Source: Phragmites australis (Eukaryota > Streptophyta > Magnoliopsida > Poales > Poaceae). Taken from it: a stretch of 64,000 nucleotides of DNA. The notes below the pieces were generated by a model. That model did not search any database. It had not been told where the DNA came from and worked only from the letters and a program-made list of their open reading frames with translations. The position numbers and the translations under genes are program-made. The stretch is from positions 498,501 to 562,500 of the forward strand of contig NC_084923.1 in the NCBI RefSeq assembly GCF_958298935.1, given 5' to 3'. This document shows, one piece after another, positions 21,261 to 31,941 of the stretch. Position 1 is the stretch's first letter. Every line of letters begins with the position of its first letter.

Positions 21261-24200
21261 TTATAAGACTGTCTCTAACCACTGAATAAAAAGTAAACGT
21301 TTGTCTTCCGAAAAACGAAAAGACTGAAGGTAAAATTGCTCCCTAAGGCGTCTGATCCATAGCTGGAGAGTTGCCTGAACCCCATCAAAAATAACAGAAT
21401 TTCGTAGCTTCCAAATCTCCCATGCAGCTATGAGGAAAACATCCATGAAGAAGGAAGAGGTTGACGTCTGCTTCGCTGCAAGAATTTTCCCATGGATCTC
21501 CAAATGTTCCAGCCAGTAAATGCCAATCCGGGCCCAGCAGTGTTGAGCAAAATCACATTCAAAGAATAGATGGTCCCTTGTTTCCCTCAAATCATCTTGG
21601 CATAAAACACAGTTTGTCCCAGACTGAACATTACTGTTACGGCGCTGGAGCATATCCTTAGTATTTAATCTATCCATAATGAGGAGCCATCCAAAAAAAT
21701 TTATCCTAGGCATACTCTTAGCCTTCCAAAGCAATTTGAAAGTTATTGGTGCCTGCACACCAGAGAAAACATATCTATACATTCGACTTGAGGTGTATCT
21801 ATTATTTCCCCAAATGAAAACCCATTGATCATTCTCATACTCATTATAAGGAATGGCCTGCAGATATTCTTGTAAACTTAACATCTCATGGAAAGCCTCC
21901 TGGGTTAGCGGCAAATGAAAAAGAGATTCCATATCAGGTGCTTCCATAATTTGCCGAACTGATGTCTGATCAGTCCGAGCAAATGAGAATAGCCGGGGAA
22001 ACCGATCTGCCAGCCTCTCAGATGACCAAACATCCTCCCAGAAAAGAACAGTGGAACCATTTCCTATGATGCATGTAGCTATACCTCTGTATAAAGTATT
22101 TAATCGGAACACATCCTTCCACCAAAAGGATCCAACTTCTCTTGTGGCATGAGGAATCTTGTCAGTATAATATGAGGACCATATCAGATTGACCCAAGGG
22201 ATATTCTGTCTGGAATAGAATTTGTGTAGATGCTTAAGAAGAAGTGTATCATTCTGCAGGTTCAGGTTTATGATACCTAAGCCCCCTTTATCTTTAGGTT
22301 TAATTAGCAAAGGCCATGCTGCAAGGTTACCTCCCTTTTTGCTTCTGTCATTCCCTCTCCATAGACACTGCTTTCTTGCTCTATCAATATTCTCAATTAC
22401 TCCCTTATGCAGTTTGATAGTGCACATGGCATAGGTGATGATTGGTGTGACCATAGAATTAACCATTTGCAGCCTGCCAGACAATGTTAGCAGTGACGAG
22501 CATGAGGACAGCCTTCTTTCCACTCTATCAATAATGGGTGAGAAATCTTCGATTCTTGGCTTTGTTGTACCCATTGGTAGTCCCAAATATGAAAACGGCA
22601 TAGATCCCAATTGACAACCAAAAGTGAGTGCTAAAGATTCGGCCTTGTCAGATGTGATTTTAATGGGTATCATTTGAGATTTACTATAATTAACTCTCAG
22701 TCCTGTGGAGTCTGCAAAAGTATTGAGCAATGCTTTGAGGCACATTAGCTGTGGGGCATCAGCTTCCATTATAAATAAGGTGTCATCCGCATATTGTACA
22801 ATGGGAAAATCAGTATGAGCCTGTGGGAGTGGGGCTCTGAAAAGACCATCATGAAATGCTCTGTTCACAATTGCTTGCAATAATTCAGCCGCAATGACAA
22901 ATAGAAGGGGAGAGAGAGGGTCCCCTTGCCTAACCCCTCTTTTACATTTAAACTGCTTCCCAGGTACTCCATTTAAAAGAACAGCAGAGTTACCAGATGT
23001 GAATAGCATGTTCATCCAGGAAAGCCATTTTCTTGGAAAACCCATTGCTTTCATGACGTCTAAAATAGCAGAATGCTCCACAGTGTCAAAGGCTTTAGCG
23101 AAGTCTAGCTTCAAAATAATTATCTCCCTCTTTGATTGATGACACTGATGGATATATTCAAAGCACCAGGCTAAACAATCTTGTATTGACCTGGTCCTGA
23201 TGAAACCATACTGGTTGATGTGGAGTAGTTGTAATATGATCAACTGAAGCCTCTCAGCCAAAAGCTTGGTAAGAAGTTTAATGCTGCAATTGAGGAGAGA
23301 GATTGGCCTGTAGTCATTTACTCCTTCTGGATTATTAACCTTCGGCACCAGGGTTATGAAGGAGTTGTTGATGGGCTCCAAATCAATGATTTCATCAAAG
23401 AACTCACTGCAAAGCTTGTAGAAATCCTCTTTGATTATAGGCCAGCATTGCTTAATGAACATACCATTAAAACCGTCTGGGCCAGGAGCTTTATCTGTTG
23501 GAAGGGACTTTATGACAGAATCTATTTCAAGCTTTGTAAATGGCTGGATCAGAGATGTTAAATCTTGTGGTATGAATAAATCAGTTAAATCAAAGTACAT
23601 GACAGGATCAGAGGTAACTCCCATTCTATTTTTGAAAGCAGACCAAATTAGTGCAGCTTTCGACTCATGATCATGAACCACATTGCCAGTGCTATCCTGA
23701 AGCTGAGATATAACATTTTTCCGGTATGAAATTGTAGCCATTGCATGAAAATACTTTGTGCACTCATCACCTAATCTGATCCGGTTCACTGTATGTCTCT
23801 TTCTCCAATATATATTCTTATACTTGAGTAACTGGAGCAAATGTTTCTTGATAATAACTCTGAAATTCCACTCATTCAGATACAAAGGTCTACATTCCTC
23901 CAGAGAGTCCAAAAAAAGGATAATCTTATTACATTCAGCGATGAGCTTACTGAGATTTGACAAGTTCCTGCTCCATAATTTAAGAGCATGCCGAAGATTT
24001 TTGAATTTCTTGGAAATTTCCTTGGTGCTAGTGTTCCCATAAGAAATAGGGGTAGCCCAAGAGTTCCTCACTGTATCTATGAATCCAGGATGCTCAGGCC
24101 AAAAATTTTCAAATCTAAAAATATTGGATCGTGGTATACTTGTGCCAATTACCACTGTACAAGGTATATGGTCTGAGATTGGCTTTGCTAGTGGTAGCAC

Positions 24201-24850
24201 CAAGGTATTGGGATATGTCATCGCCCAATTTACAGAAGTGAAAAACCAGTCCAACTGTTCTAGCAAAGGGTTCTGCTGCATATTACTCCACGTATAGGCA
24301 CGACCCTTAATAGGTATTTCTGTTAAGCCCAAATGACCAATAGCTTCATTAAAACGAAAAGTATCATGTATATCACCCCCAGGCCTATTTCTGTCCTCCA
24401 AAGATCGATAGAAATTAAAGTCTCCCATAATGATCCAATTATCTTTATCCAGAATATTCATATTTTTAAGCCATGTAATAAATTCAGATCTGGTGGGCTC
24501 AGAGCAAGGTCCATATACAGAGGTCAAAAACCAGGATTCTCCATTGTGTCTTGCCACAAAGGACAATGAGCATAGCTTTGTTTCTCAATAACCATACCAT
24601 CAAAGACAGAGCTAACCCAAGCTACTAAAATACCACCAGAAGCACCCACTGAGGGGATGAAATCAAATTTATCAAACCTTCTTGGAGCAAATTTTTTTAA
24701 ATATTGTGAATCAAATATATCCCTCTTAGTCTCTTGCAAACAGAGGATGGAACAAGCACTCTCTTCAATTTTATTTCTCAAAGCCTCCCATTTACTATCA
24801 CTATTAATACCTCGAATGTTCCAACAAAGTATATTCCAAGATCTATTCAT
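21261..24850 (-). pseudogene. LINE ORF2: endonuclease, reverse transcriptase, zf-RVT (one frameshift)
   Basis: The first 109-codon frame (24,850-24,524) begins with the APE-type endonuclease motifs ILCWNIRGINSD and CLQETKRD. The second frame (to 21,261) continues with [17 protein letters not shown] and SDHIPCTVV, then reverse transcriptase (LITLVPK-like, [39 protein letters not shown] and the catalytic YADD at 22,782-22,793). A zf-RVT domain follows ([13 protein letters not shown], then CVLC and a C-terminal H/C pair). Similarity passes from one frame to the other at about 24,560-24,575, so a one-base indel splits the endonuclease. A TTG is the only start-like codon of the second frame, so it is not a separate gene. 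The protein would be about 1,195 residues if unbroken. Confidence 0.9.
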
Positions 24851-26828
24851 TTATAACCATCTCCAAAGGCTCCTGATTCAGAACATCATCAGTGATGTCC
24901 TCTGGCTGAACACTGCATATCACACCCCAATTCTTCAACATTTCATTAGGTATCTGCCCCGGAATCAGTTCATCATGTGGCTGCGGTGGATTGTTTAGAA
25001 GTTGTGCAGCATCTGTGGGACGGACTGGGACCTCAGTCCAGGTACAACGTCGCTTACGGGGGTGGTCTTCCAGCTGAATATGCCTGAAACCATCCCTATT
25101 GACACTTTGTCTAGTGCTGCGCCGGCAACTCGAGTCTTCCAGGAATGCCAAGGGATTGTTAACTGAGGTCACCGATGGAAGAGCAAGTGTTCTTGCTGAA
25201 GAACTATCAGCCACACTATCAATAGTCATTGCTTTCGAAGAAATATCTGTCATCTGTTGCTCATGAAGGTTCTGAAACATCTGGGATTCAGCCCATATCC
25301 TTATCAAGACTGCATGCAGACTAGGATGATATGGCACTATGGCCAGAACTTGTGGTACTTCATAAGCAGATTGTGATGGAATCACCAAAGGGAGATGAAG
25401 CATAGGCTGCTGTACCAATCGAGCCTTCAGGATGTTAAAAGCCCTCTGCTCAATCACTTGGAGAGCAACCCATGGAGAGCTCTGAACCTCCATTCCAGTA
25501 GAGGAGGAAGACAAGTCAGAAAATCCATAGTTACCTACTAAAACATCCTCATCTCGAGGTACTGAATCTGGACCGTTAGCACGAGGGTACTGAGCAGTGA
25601 AACTAGACAGATCAAAGGAAACTGTGCCTTGGGGTTGAACAGGGTGCTGTGGGACAGGATTAACAGGGAGATTTTCACCTCCGTGTTGACCATTGTGCTG
25701 ATTATCCTGACTATCTTCGAAACCCTCAATTTGCTGATTATTCAGTCTAGCATCCATCTGAACTCCTTGGGCAGCTCCCATCTGAAAGCCCTGAGTAGTT
25801 TTGACCCTCCATCGCTTGATGGGCCGAGAGACTTTGGATGTAACAGGCTTGGTTGGACAAAACCTAGCTATATGGCCAAAGGATCTACATAAGCGGCATC
25901 TAATGTCCAAATTGCAGATGGAGGCCCAGTGGCCCAAAGAGAGACAACGGCCACAGAAAGCATTCGAATTTGAATTTTGAAGCGGTGCCAAAGATTCCGC
26001 GCAAAGAGGCGGCTGACTAGCAAAATCTCGCGAAGAACACGGAGGAGAAACTGGCTCAGACCCATGATCCAAATCTGAGAGAATTCTGCCAAAAACAAGC
26101 TTGATAGGGACAGAAGAGATCGGAGGCACAAAAGTGGACCGAAAAGCACCAAAGTAAATGTGAATAGGCATGGCTGGGGGTTGGTGTTTTTTCACAGGAG
26201 AATCCTGCACAAGCTTATCCGCAAATCTGACCTTTTTCTTTGGAAGTTCCTTGACCCATTGATATGATAGTCTCTTCTCTTTAGAACGTTTCTTTTTAGA
26301 TTGGACAGTAGTCCACGCAGCCTCTTGTTCTAATTCCCAACGCCGTTTATCAGCTTCACGATATGCAACCCCATTGTTCCAGAGGTGGAAATAAATATCA
26401 AAGCAGGAGCCAACAAAACGGCGGAGAGCAAAGATATGAAAACCAACAGACTTGCAAGACACCGAGATACGAAAGTGATTTTCACTCAAGAATTTGACAT
26501 GAAAACCATGAGCTGAACCACCCAAACACGATTGCAAGGCCAGAGCCACTGAATCCTCCGTCAGGCGAAAAGTGTATCGTCGAAACGTAACCAGCAGAAA
26601 GAAAGAACTAACAGGCGATGAGGAGGGGTGGTGTACCGATGCATTGAAGAGGCGAAGAATCTCCCGCTGGAAATCAATTCCATGAGAGAAATCCAACTTG
26701 TCCACGAGATCCTGATGAAGATCCATCAATTCCATGTACCGATCTTGTTGCATTGAGCGACCAGCGCCCACACCTGGCTGGGCAGCTCCTACAATGGAAC
26801 CTCCATTGCTCATCCACTCGTTCACCAT
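24843..26828 (-). CDS. LINE ORF1 protein (Gag-like RNA-binding)
   Basis: The product is 661 residues. The N-terminal third contains a DUF4283-like fold common to plant LINE ORF1 proteins (motifs such as FFLLVTFRRYTFRL and HFRISVSCKSVGFHIF). A basic stretch rich in Lys/Arg follows. Then come two CCHC zinc knuckles with C-X2-C-X4-H-X4-C spacing (CGRCLSLGHWASIC and CRLCRSFGHIARFC). The C-terminal half is low-complexity, Gln/Pro/Asn-rich. It would bind LINE RNA in the ribonucleoprotein. The stop overlaps the start of ORF2 by 8 nt (ATGAATAG), an arrangement that suits termination-reinitiation. The frame is intact. Confidence 0.9.
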   Translation of the reverse strand: MVNEWMSNGGSIVGAAQPGVGAGRSMQQDRYMELMDLHQDLVDKLDFSHGIDFQREILRLFNASVHHPSSSPVSSFFLLVTFRRYTFRLTEDSVALALQSCLGGSAHGFHVKFLSENHFRISVSCKSVGFHIFALRRFVGSCFDIYFHLWNNGVAYREADKRRWELEQEAAWTTVQSKKKRSKEKRLSYQWVKELPKKKVRFADKLVQDSPVKKHQPPAMPIHIYFGAFRSTFVPPISSVPIKLVFGRILSDLDHGSEPVSPPCSSRDFASQPPLCAESLAPLQNSNSNAFCGRCLSLGHWASICNLDIRCRLCRSFGHIARFCPTKPVTSKVSRPIKRWRVKTTQGFQMGAAQGVQMDARLNNQQIEGFEDSQDNQHNGQHGGENLPVNPVPQHPVQPQGTVSFDLSSFTAQYPRANGPDSVPRDEDVLVGNYGFSDLSSSSTGMEVQSSPWVALQVIEQRAFNILKARLVQQPMLHLPLVIPSQSAYEVPQVLAIVPYHPSLHAVLIRIWAESQMFQNLHEQQMTDISSKAMTIDSVADSSSARTLALPSVTSVNNPLAFLEDSSCRRSTRQSVNRDGFRHIQLEDHPRKRRCTWTEVPVRPTDAAQLLNNPPQPHDELIPGQIPNEMLKNWGVICSVQPEDITDDVLNQEPLEMVINE

Positions 26829-27291
26829 AGCCTTCCAACCAGTAGACGAAAATCAATCCCGAGTCCGGAGCTCGACGGCGTCCACGCCAATCCAATACCA
26901 GTAGAGGGGGCAAGAGAAGGAGGAGAACGACAAGGAGGGCACGGTGGAAGGAGGCTGGAGCTCTGGTAGAGGCTCTTTCCAACAGAGTAGTTGACATTAT
27001 CGGGTATAGATATGCCATAGAGTTTGGCATGGTCTGTTTGTATGTGCACCTTCTCTGTTGTTATATAAAAGGGAGGACCTAGCTTGTAGGATATAGAAAG
27101 ACACATTCTGTAACAAGTTTATCCAATTCATAAGAAAATACATATGACGTAGGCTATTATCCTACAGGAGCTCTGAACCTGAATAAATCTTTGTGTTCTT
27201 GAGTCCATTAAATCTAATCCTAATAAACATTGATCAACGCGTCTATCGTTTGGTATACCCCAAATTCATTGTAGAGATTATCCCATGATAA

Positions 27292-27480
27292 TAATGTTGG
27301 ATAGTGTTTGAGGAAAAGAGCATGCATGTAGTAATAATGACATATGGCCTCTATAGTATTTTTCTTGGGTGTACTAGTAATTAAACAATCAAATGTTGAG
27401 AGAATTGGATGGTTACTGCTTCAGTTTTCAGAGCAAAAACAATTCTACCTCTTGCTACAGGCCATATAACCAAGCATTAC
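27292..27480 (+). other. Ancestral right flank of module A
   Basis: The segment from GTTGGATAGTGTTTGAGG to GCCATATAACCAAGCAT matches the inverted module at 46,205-46,375. It has no gene. It marks the right side of the ATAAT insertion site. Confidence 0.75.
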
Positions 27481-27486
27481 TTCTAC

Positions 27487-28230
27487 AGAAAGGGTCATCA
27501 GTGCCGGCTCAAAAATGCCATCATTGACGGTTTTTGAATCGACACTGATTACTCAGCACTAGTAGTCATGACTACTAGTGCTGGTTTGTGAACTAAAAAT
27601 CAACACTGATAATGAGTATCAGTGTCGGTCCATAACAAAAAATTGGCACTGATAGTCTGAGTATCAGTGCCGGCTAGTGGGACAAGCCAACACTAATACT
27701 TGTGTAGACACAAATAAATTACAAATTCAATAATACAACATTCAAAATCTGATTTCAAATTTGTATTTATATATACGTAGGCATTCATCATAAGAAGATA
27801 TATACATAAACACATGCATCATAAATAGTTAAGCCACATCCACACATAATCATGATTCATCAACATCCATACATAATCAATCAATCCACATATAAATATT
27901 ATCACAGTTCACATCTTAAAGTTAAACATATTGCAAATGCACTCATCTCTGATTCTACGGTATAGGAGGAATCATATTGTCTTCATAGTTGACATCTACG
28001 ATATCAACTCCATATATCTTATCCAAATGGCGTAGTCCATAAACGAGTGCACTATCTCGAGCAAGAAAGGGCAGATCCAATGGTATTCCATAAACAGAGA
28101 ACTTGCTGATACTTGAATCAAACTCCATATAAACCTAATACATGCCTTCATGAACTCTCTTTACTTCTGTGCCAATCATTGTGTACCCAAACCGCTCCAT
28201 GATATAGTGTATAAGTGAACCCAAGCTAAC
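27487..28230 (-). mobile_element. CACTA-like subterminal repeats and small coding remnant
   Basis: Positions 27,495-27,705 hold repeated ATCAGTGCCGG-type words in both orientations, a pattern of grass CACTA subterminal regions. On the minus strand, 28,205-27,957 reads MERFGYTMIGTEVKRVHEGM, a stop, then IPLDLPFLARDSALVYGLRH and on to a stop near 27,957. The coherent reading suggests a transposon protein remnant, but I do not recognise it. Confidence 0.4.
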
Positions 28231-28239
28231 ATCAGAAAG

Positions 28240-29400
28240 TGTAGGACCGAGAATGGCGACTAGAGGGGGGTGAATAGGCGCCTCAACAAATTTCTTTCGA
28301 AATAGATGACCTTTTCCTATTTCTCTCCCAACACACCTCAAAACGCTCAAACGGAAGCAAAAAAATCAGAGAGACAAAGCAAGAAGATTAGTTTCATGGC
28401 AACATGACTCCACGGATAGAATATGAACTATAGGTTCCATTCAAGACCATTCCATGTGTCTTTGTGCACAAAAACTCACAACTTTCAAAGAAACTAGAGA
28501 AGATGGTCACCGGACAAGGTTATCCTCCAAGATGATAGTCTAGTGGCAAGAGGACCTAAAACTCGCTCAAATACTTTAGTATGTGAGTAATTAAGCCACT
28601 AACATCAAGAAGAACAACTCTGCGAAGGTGAAAAACTGCAGCTCAAAGAAAAGATCACCGGAAAAGGAACCTCTCCAAGTTAATGATCTAGAGGCCAGGG
28701 TACTCAAGACCCATGAGTGTACACTTGTATGTGAATTTTTATGCCTCTAGCAACAAGAAGAGCAAACTCACAATGTGCTGAAAATTCAGCTCAATAACCA
28801 AAACGAAAATCACAATGAAACCCTGAAAACTTGCAAACTTGCAAGGGAACCAATGGACAGAAACTAGAAGGATGTGAGCACAATAATATGAAGAAAAATA
28901 AACTTCATTGCAGCAAAGGTTAACCCTATTTTAGACGGATTACAAAAATTTTTCCTCACAAAACTCTCACCTAATAGCTAAGCACTCATCTTCCTCTCTA
29001 CTAAAACCCTAACATAAGGCTCTCATATGGGTAGCACAAGGGGCTCAAATAGCTGGTTAAAACTTTTCTATAGTCATACCCCTCTATTTATACGCCTAAA
29101 AAATTTGACCCCTATGTTCTCTAGCTTTTCCCCAAAATACCTCTATTTTGTAGTACACTTCTACTTACCACCGAGAGCATTTTGGTCCATTTTCTTCTCT
29201 ATTCATCGAATGGCCGCGGCGCCTTCACGACTTATCTTCGCCTCGACACAAGCTTCGCGATGGTGCCACGTACTCTTACAGCCCTCCCACGGTTTTGAGG
29301 CCAAACTGCGAAACCACCTGCACGCTTCTCAAAGCGTGACTCACTGCCTTGCTTACACCTTAAGCAAGCGATTCGATGTTGACGCCCCTCTAGGTTACTG
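28240..29400 (+). mobile_element. Copia-type LTR fragment
   Basis: It begins TGTAGGACCGAGAATGGCGA, followed by CTAGAGGGGGGTGAATAGGC, a start I associate with a widespread grass copia LTR family. It ends in a GC-richer part with GCCGCGGCGCCTTCACGAC and TTGACGCCCCT. The open frame at 29,027-29,401 has no recognisable domain and is probably chance. The exact right end is uncertain. Confidence 0.5.
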
Positions 29401-30117
29401 AATATAATCATAGAAATTAGGGTATAATTTTTGATAGACACGTGCTCTACCCTCAGGTTCTACCACAAAGTGTTCCTTCAAAATACTAGCCATTTACTCT
29501 CTAATATTTTCATGCCCCATAGGATGCTCAGCTAGGGACCAAGTAGGAATCACATTATTTGTTACTGCTATCCAAAAGAATGTGGTGGTGTATCATGAGA
29601 ATGCGGCACAACGGGCTGCATATATGGAGTACTTTGTGGAGGCACTTTGAAACAAGCTTTCGGCAATGGACCATAAGGGATATCGGAGCCTTGTGGAGGT
29701 ATAGGTGGTGTACTATATGCAACGGTATTATATAGAGCTACCGACATGTTTGCTGAAATTTTATTAACTCGGTTGTTACTATTAGCTACATGTGGAACCA
29801 AGTTAATTATACTAGATGTGGTGTTGACGCCTCTCTAAGTATTGTATCATATTCAATTGAATAAATTGAATTTTGGATTGAATTGGCTTTAGGTTTAAGG
29901 AAAAGATCTAACGATTCAATTGGGGTTTGGTTTAGATGATGATTTGGATTAGGAAATAGCCGAAAAGAATTAGAACTGATTCAAATTTGAGAGCCATTCA
30001 AATTTGAATCGCCACACAAGGAAACAAAGACACCGAGAAAACAAAAATGCAATTGCTCAATTTAATGCAGGGTTTAAATATAGAAATTAGCTATGGTGAA
30101 TTTTAGAATTTATAGTC

Positions 30118-30187
<70 letters not shown>

Positions 30188-30336
30188 CACACACACGTAC
30201 ATATACACATACGAATATATACATACACACATATATATTTCTTAGATTTTAAATTGGTTTAATTATTTAGAATTTTTTAAACAGAAATGGATTTTGGCTA
30301 TTTCCTTTCTAAATGCTGAAACTCAAGGTGTTACAC
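29401..30336 (-). mobile_element. Retrotransposon-derived DNA with LTR terminus
   Basis: On the minus strand the right end reads TGTAACACCTTGAGTTTCAG (30,337-30,318), a gypsy-type LTR start. On the minus strand at 29,801-29,568 lies a proline-rich frame with PPIPPQGSDIPYGPLP, reminiscent of transposon-encoded proteins but unassigned. The rest is AT-rich with no gene. Confidence 0.4.
30125..30196 (+). repeat. (TA)n and (AC)n compound microsatellite
   Basis: About 26 TA units at 30,125-30,176 run into an AC run ending near 30,196. The region is prone to slippage, and assembly length may be unreliable. Confidence 0.9.
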
Positions 30337-30365
30337 CTCCATTAGCTATCTTTATTCTCGTTCTT

Positions 30366-30987
30366 CTAATGGGTATTTTCTTCTGAGCTATCTTCCCGAT
30401 GATCAACTGAAGCACTCTCAAGTACTGCCCGAGCAGATGAAGTAGGTAAGCTAGGCAGCTCGGAGGTTACCTCGAGCTCCAGAGAATTGATCTCCATTCT
30501 GGCCTCCCGTATCCTCGTGGGCATGCTCACACTTTCCTGTAAGTAAGCCAACATCCTTGGCAGTTGGCACGGTGGAGAACGATCATAGACCTGATATCTT
30601 CCCTAAGCTCGTCAACAAACCTGGTGGTGAAGAACACTAAATCCAGTGCTGAGTTGTGTGCCAAAATCGATCGAATGCATGACAGGACTGAATTTCCCCA
30701 TGTAATCGTCCATTGAACCGAACTGCTTCATGTCGAACAATTGCCTGATTAACTCCTAATATTGTTCCTGTCTGAAACCCAGACCTCCGGTGGCATGCGT
30801 ATACTTCGAAGTAGTCCTCACATCGGCGCCTCCAAAATTGTGGGTTGTCACCATCGAAGCAAGGGAAATCCAATTTGAAATGGTTACCCATTTGCAGGAG
30901 GGCGCTCATGTGTGAAGAGGAACCATGAAATCTCTCCGGCATAGGGTAAGGCGTACCTGTGACCAGGGTTAGCGCCGGAGTGCTCAC
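30366..30987 (-). pseudogene. Ty3/gypsy gag relic
   Basis: Minus-strand reading gives HFKLDFPCFDGDNPQFWRRR, then CEDYFEVYA, the conserved start of plant gypsy Gag (retrotransposon gag domain). After frame changes it continues through pieces compatible with the later Gag region and ends in an acidic/serine tail. It directly abuts the LTR terminus at 30,337, so protease, reverse transcriptase and integrase have all been deleted. Confidence 0.7.
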
Positions 30988-31144
30988 ACTCCTATACGCT
31001 GATCCCCGGTGATCATGTATCTCGCCGTGGCTAACTTGCTTCCAATAGAGACTCGTGATGCGACTTCACGGCTGTGTCGAAGTCGAGATTAGTCATCATG
31101 GCTAAGATCGTTGGATGCTTCTCGACCTGCTCCACTTGATGGCG

Positions 31145-31941
31145 AAGTGTATCACTGCCGGTTTTAATGATAACCGACACAAATAATTAACTAAGGAAAA
31201 TTGATAGTGGTAGTGTTTATCACCGCTAGTTTTTATAAAAAACGACGATAAACTAACCAGCCTACCACTGAAATATTCTAATTCCCATACCTCCCTGTCC
31301 TTATCTCTCTCAAACACACCATGCATGTGGCATGTACTCCTCATTTCTCACCACACACATGGGAGGACGGGTTCGAAGACGATGCCTCCATGAAAGGCAG
31401 ATTTGATGGTGGCACCTCCATAGGAGGACGTGTTGTTCTGACGGTAGCACCTCCATGGAGGACGGCTCTGGTGATGGCACCGCTCGACTTGCTACGATCT
31501 GTCACTTATTTAGCCTAGGGTCGGGACTGGACTATGACCCATCACTAATGACATGTCATCTATGGTGGGTCATAACATTACCCGTCACTATTATATAACA
31601 CATTACTGATGGGTCTCCTTGGGCCCATCATCAGTGACGGGTAATGTTAGGATCCTTCATTTATGATCTGGTATTAGTGGAGGGTCTCTCTAGGCTAGTC
31701 ATAAGCGACAAGTGATATTATAACCTATCACTTATGACATGGCATAAGTGATGGGTTCTGTTATGACCCGTCACTGGTGACTCTCCTATGTTATTAGAGC
31801 TGGCCAGCTACTGCGCGCCCAACAATTACAAAGTGAGTCCTTTGGCGCTAACTTTCGGCGATTTTCTTCGGTTCTGCTAGAGACTCTCTAATATCTTATT
31901 GATTTGAAGTTTAAATTGATGCTAGGTCTTTGAAGGTTTGT
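31145..31941 (+). repeat. Shortened extra copy of module B CACTA segment
   Basis: Positions 31,145-31,485 match 8,735-9,085, and 31,486-31,941 match 10,456-10,890, so about 1.37 kb is absent between them. Divergence is clearly higher than between B1 and B2, indicating an older copy. It contains GTGACGGGTC-like repeats and no gene. Confidence 0.7.

Larger units (their letters stand above)
21142..26984 (-). mobile_element. L1-type LINE (non-LTR retrotransposon)
   Basis: The element is 5.8 kb in minus orientation, with its poly(A) tail seen as the T run at 21,141-21,150. Perfect 14-bp target duplications GAGTAGTTGACATT lie at 21,128-21,141 and 26,985-26,998. Module A1 has the unoccupied site at about 5,588-5,601. 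ORF1 and ORF2 are both present; ORF2 has a single frame break. The 5' leader is about 155 bp. The long open frames and perfect target duplications indicate a young insertion that came after the A1/A2 duplication. Confidence 0.95.
15536..27291 (+). repeat. Segmental duplication module A, copy 2
   Basis: A near-exact copy of 1-5,897, interrupted by a LINE at 21,142-26,984. Its left edge joins sequence downstream of expansin B1. Its right edge at 27,287-27,480 continues into flank that is also found in the inverted module, so this edge is closer to the ancestral arrangement than the A1-B1 junction. The CACTA stub is repeated in the (CACTACGTGAAA) position near 15,726. Confidence 0.9.

Noticed and set aside
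24079..24569. Plus-strand frames within the LINE (for example 21,461-21,661, 23,431-23,670, 24,333-24,569)
   Set aside because: They are opposite-strand shadows of LINE ORF2.
29027..29401. 124-codon frame starting MGSTRGSNSWLK
   Set aside because: It lies within a copia-type LTR fragment and no domain is recognised.
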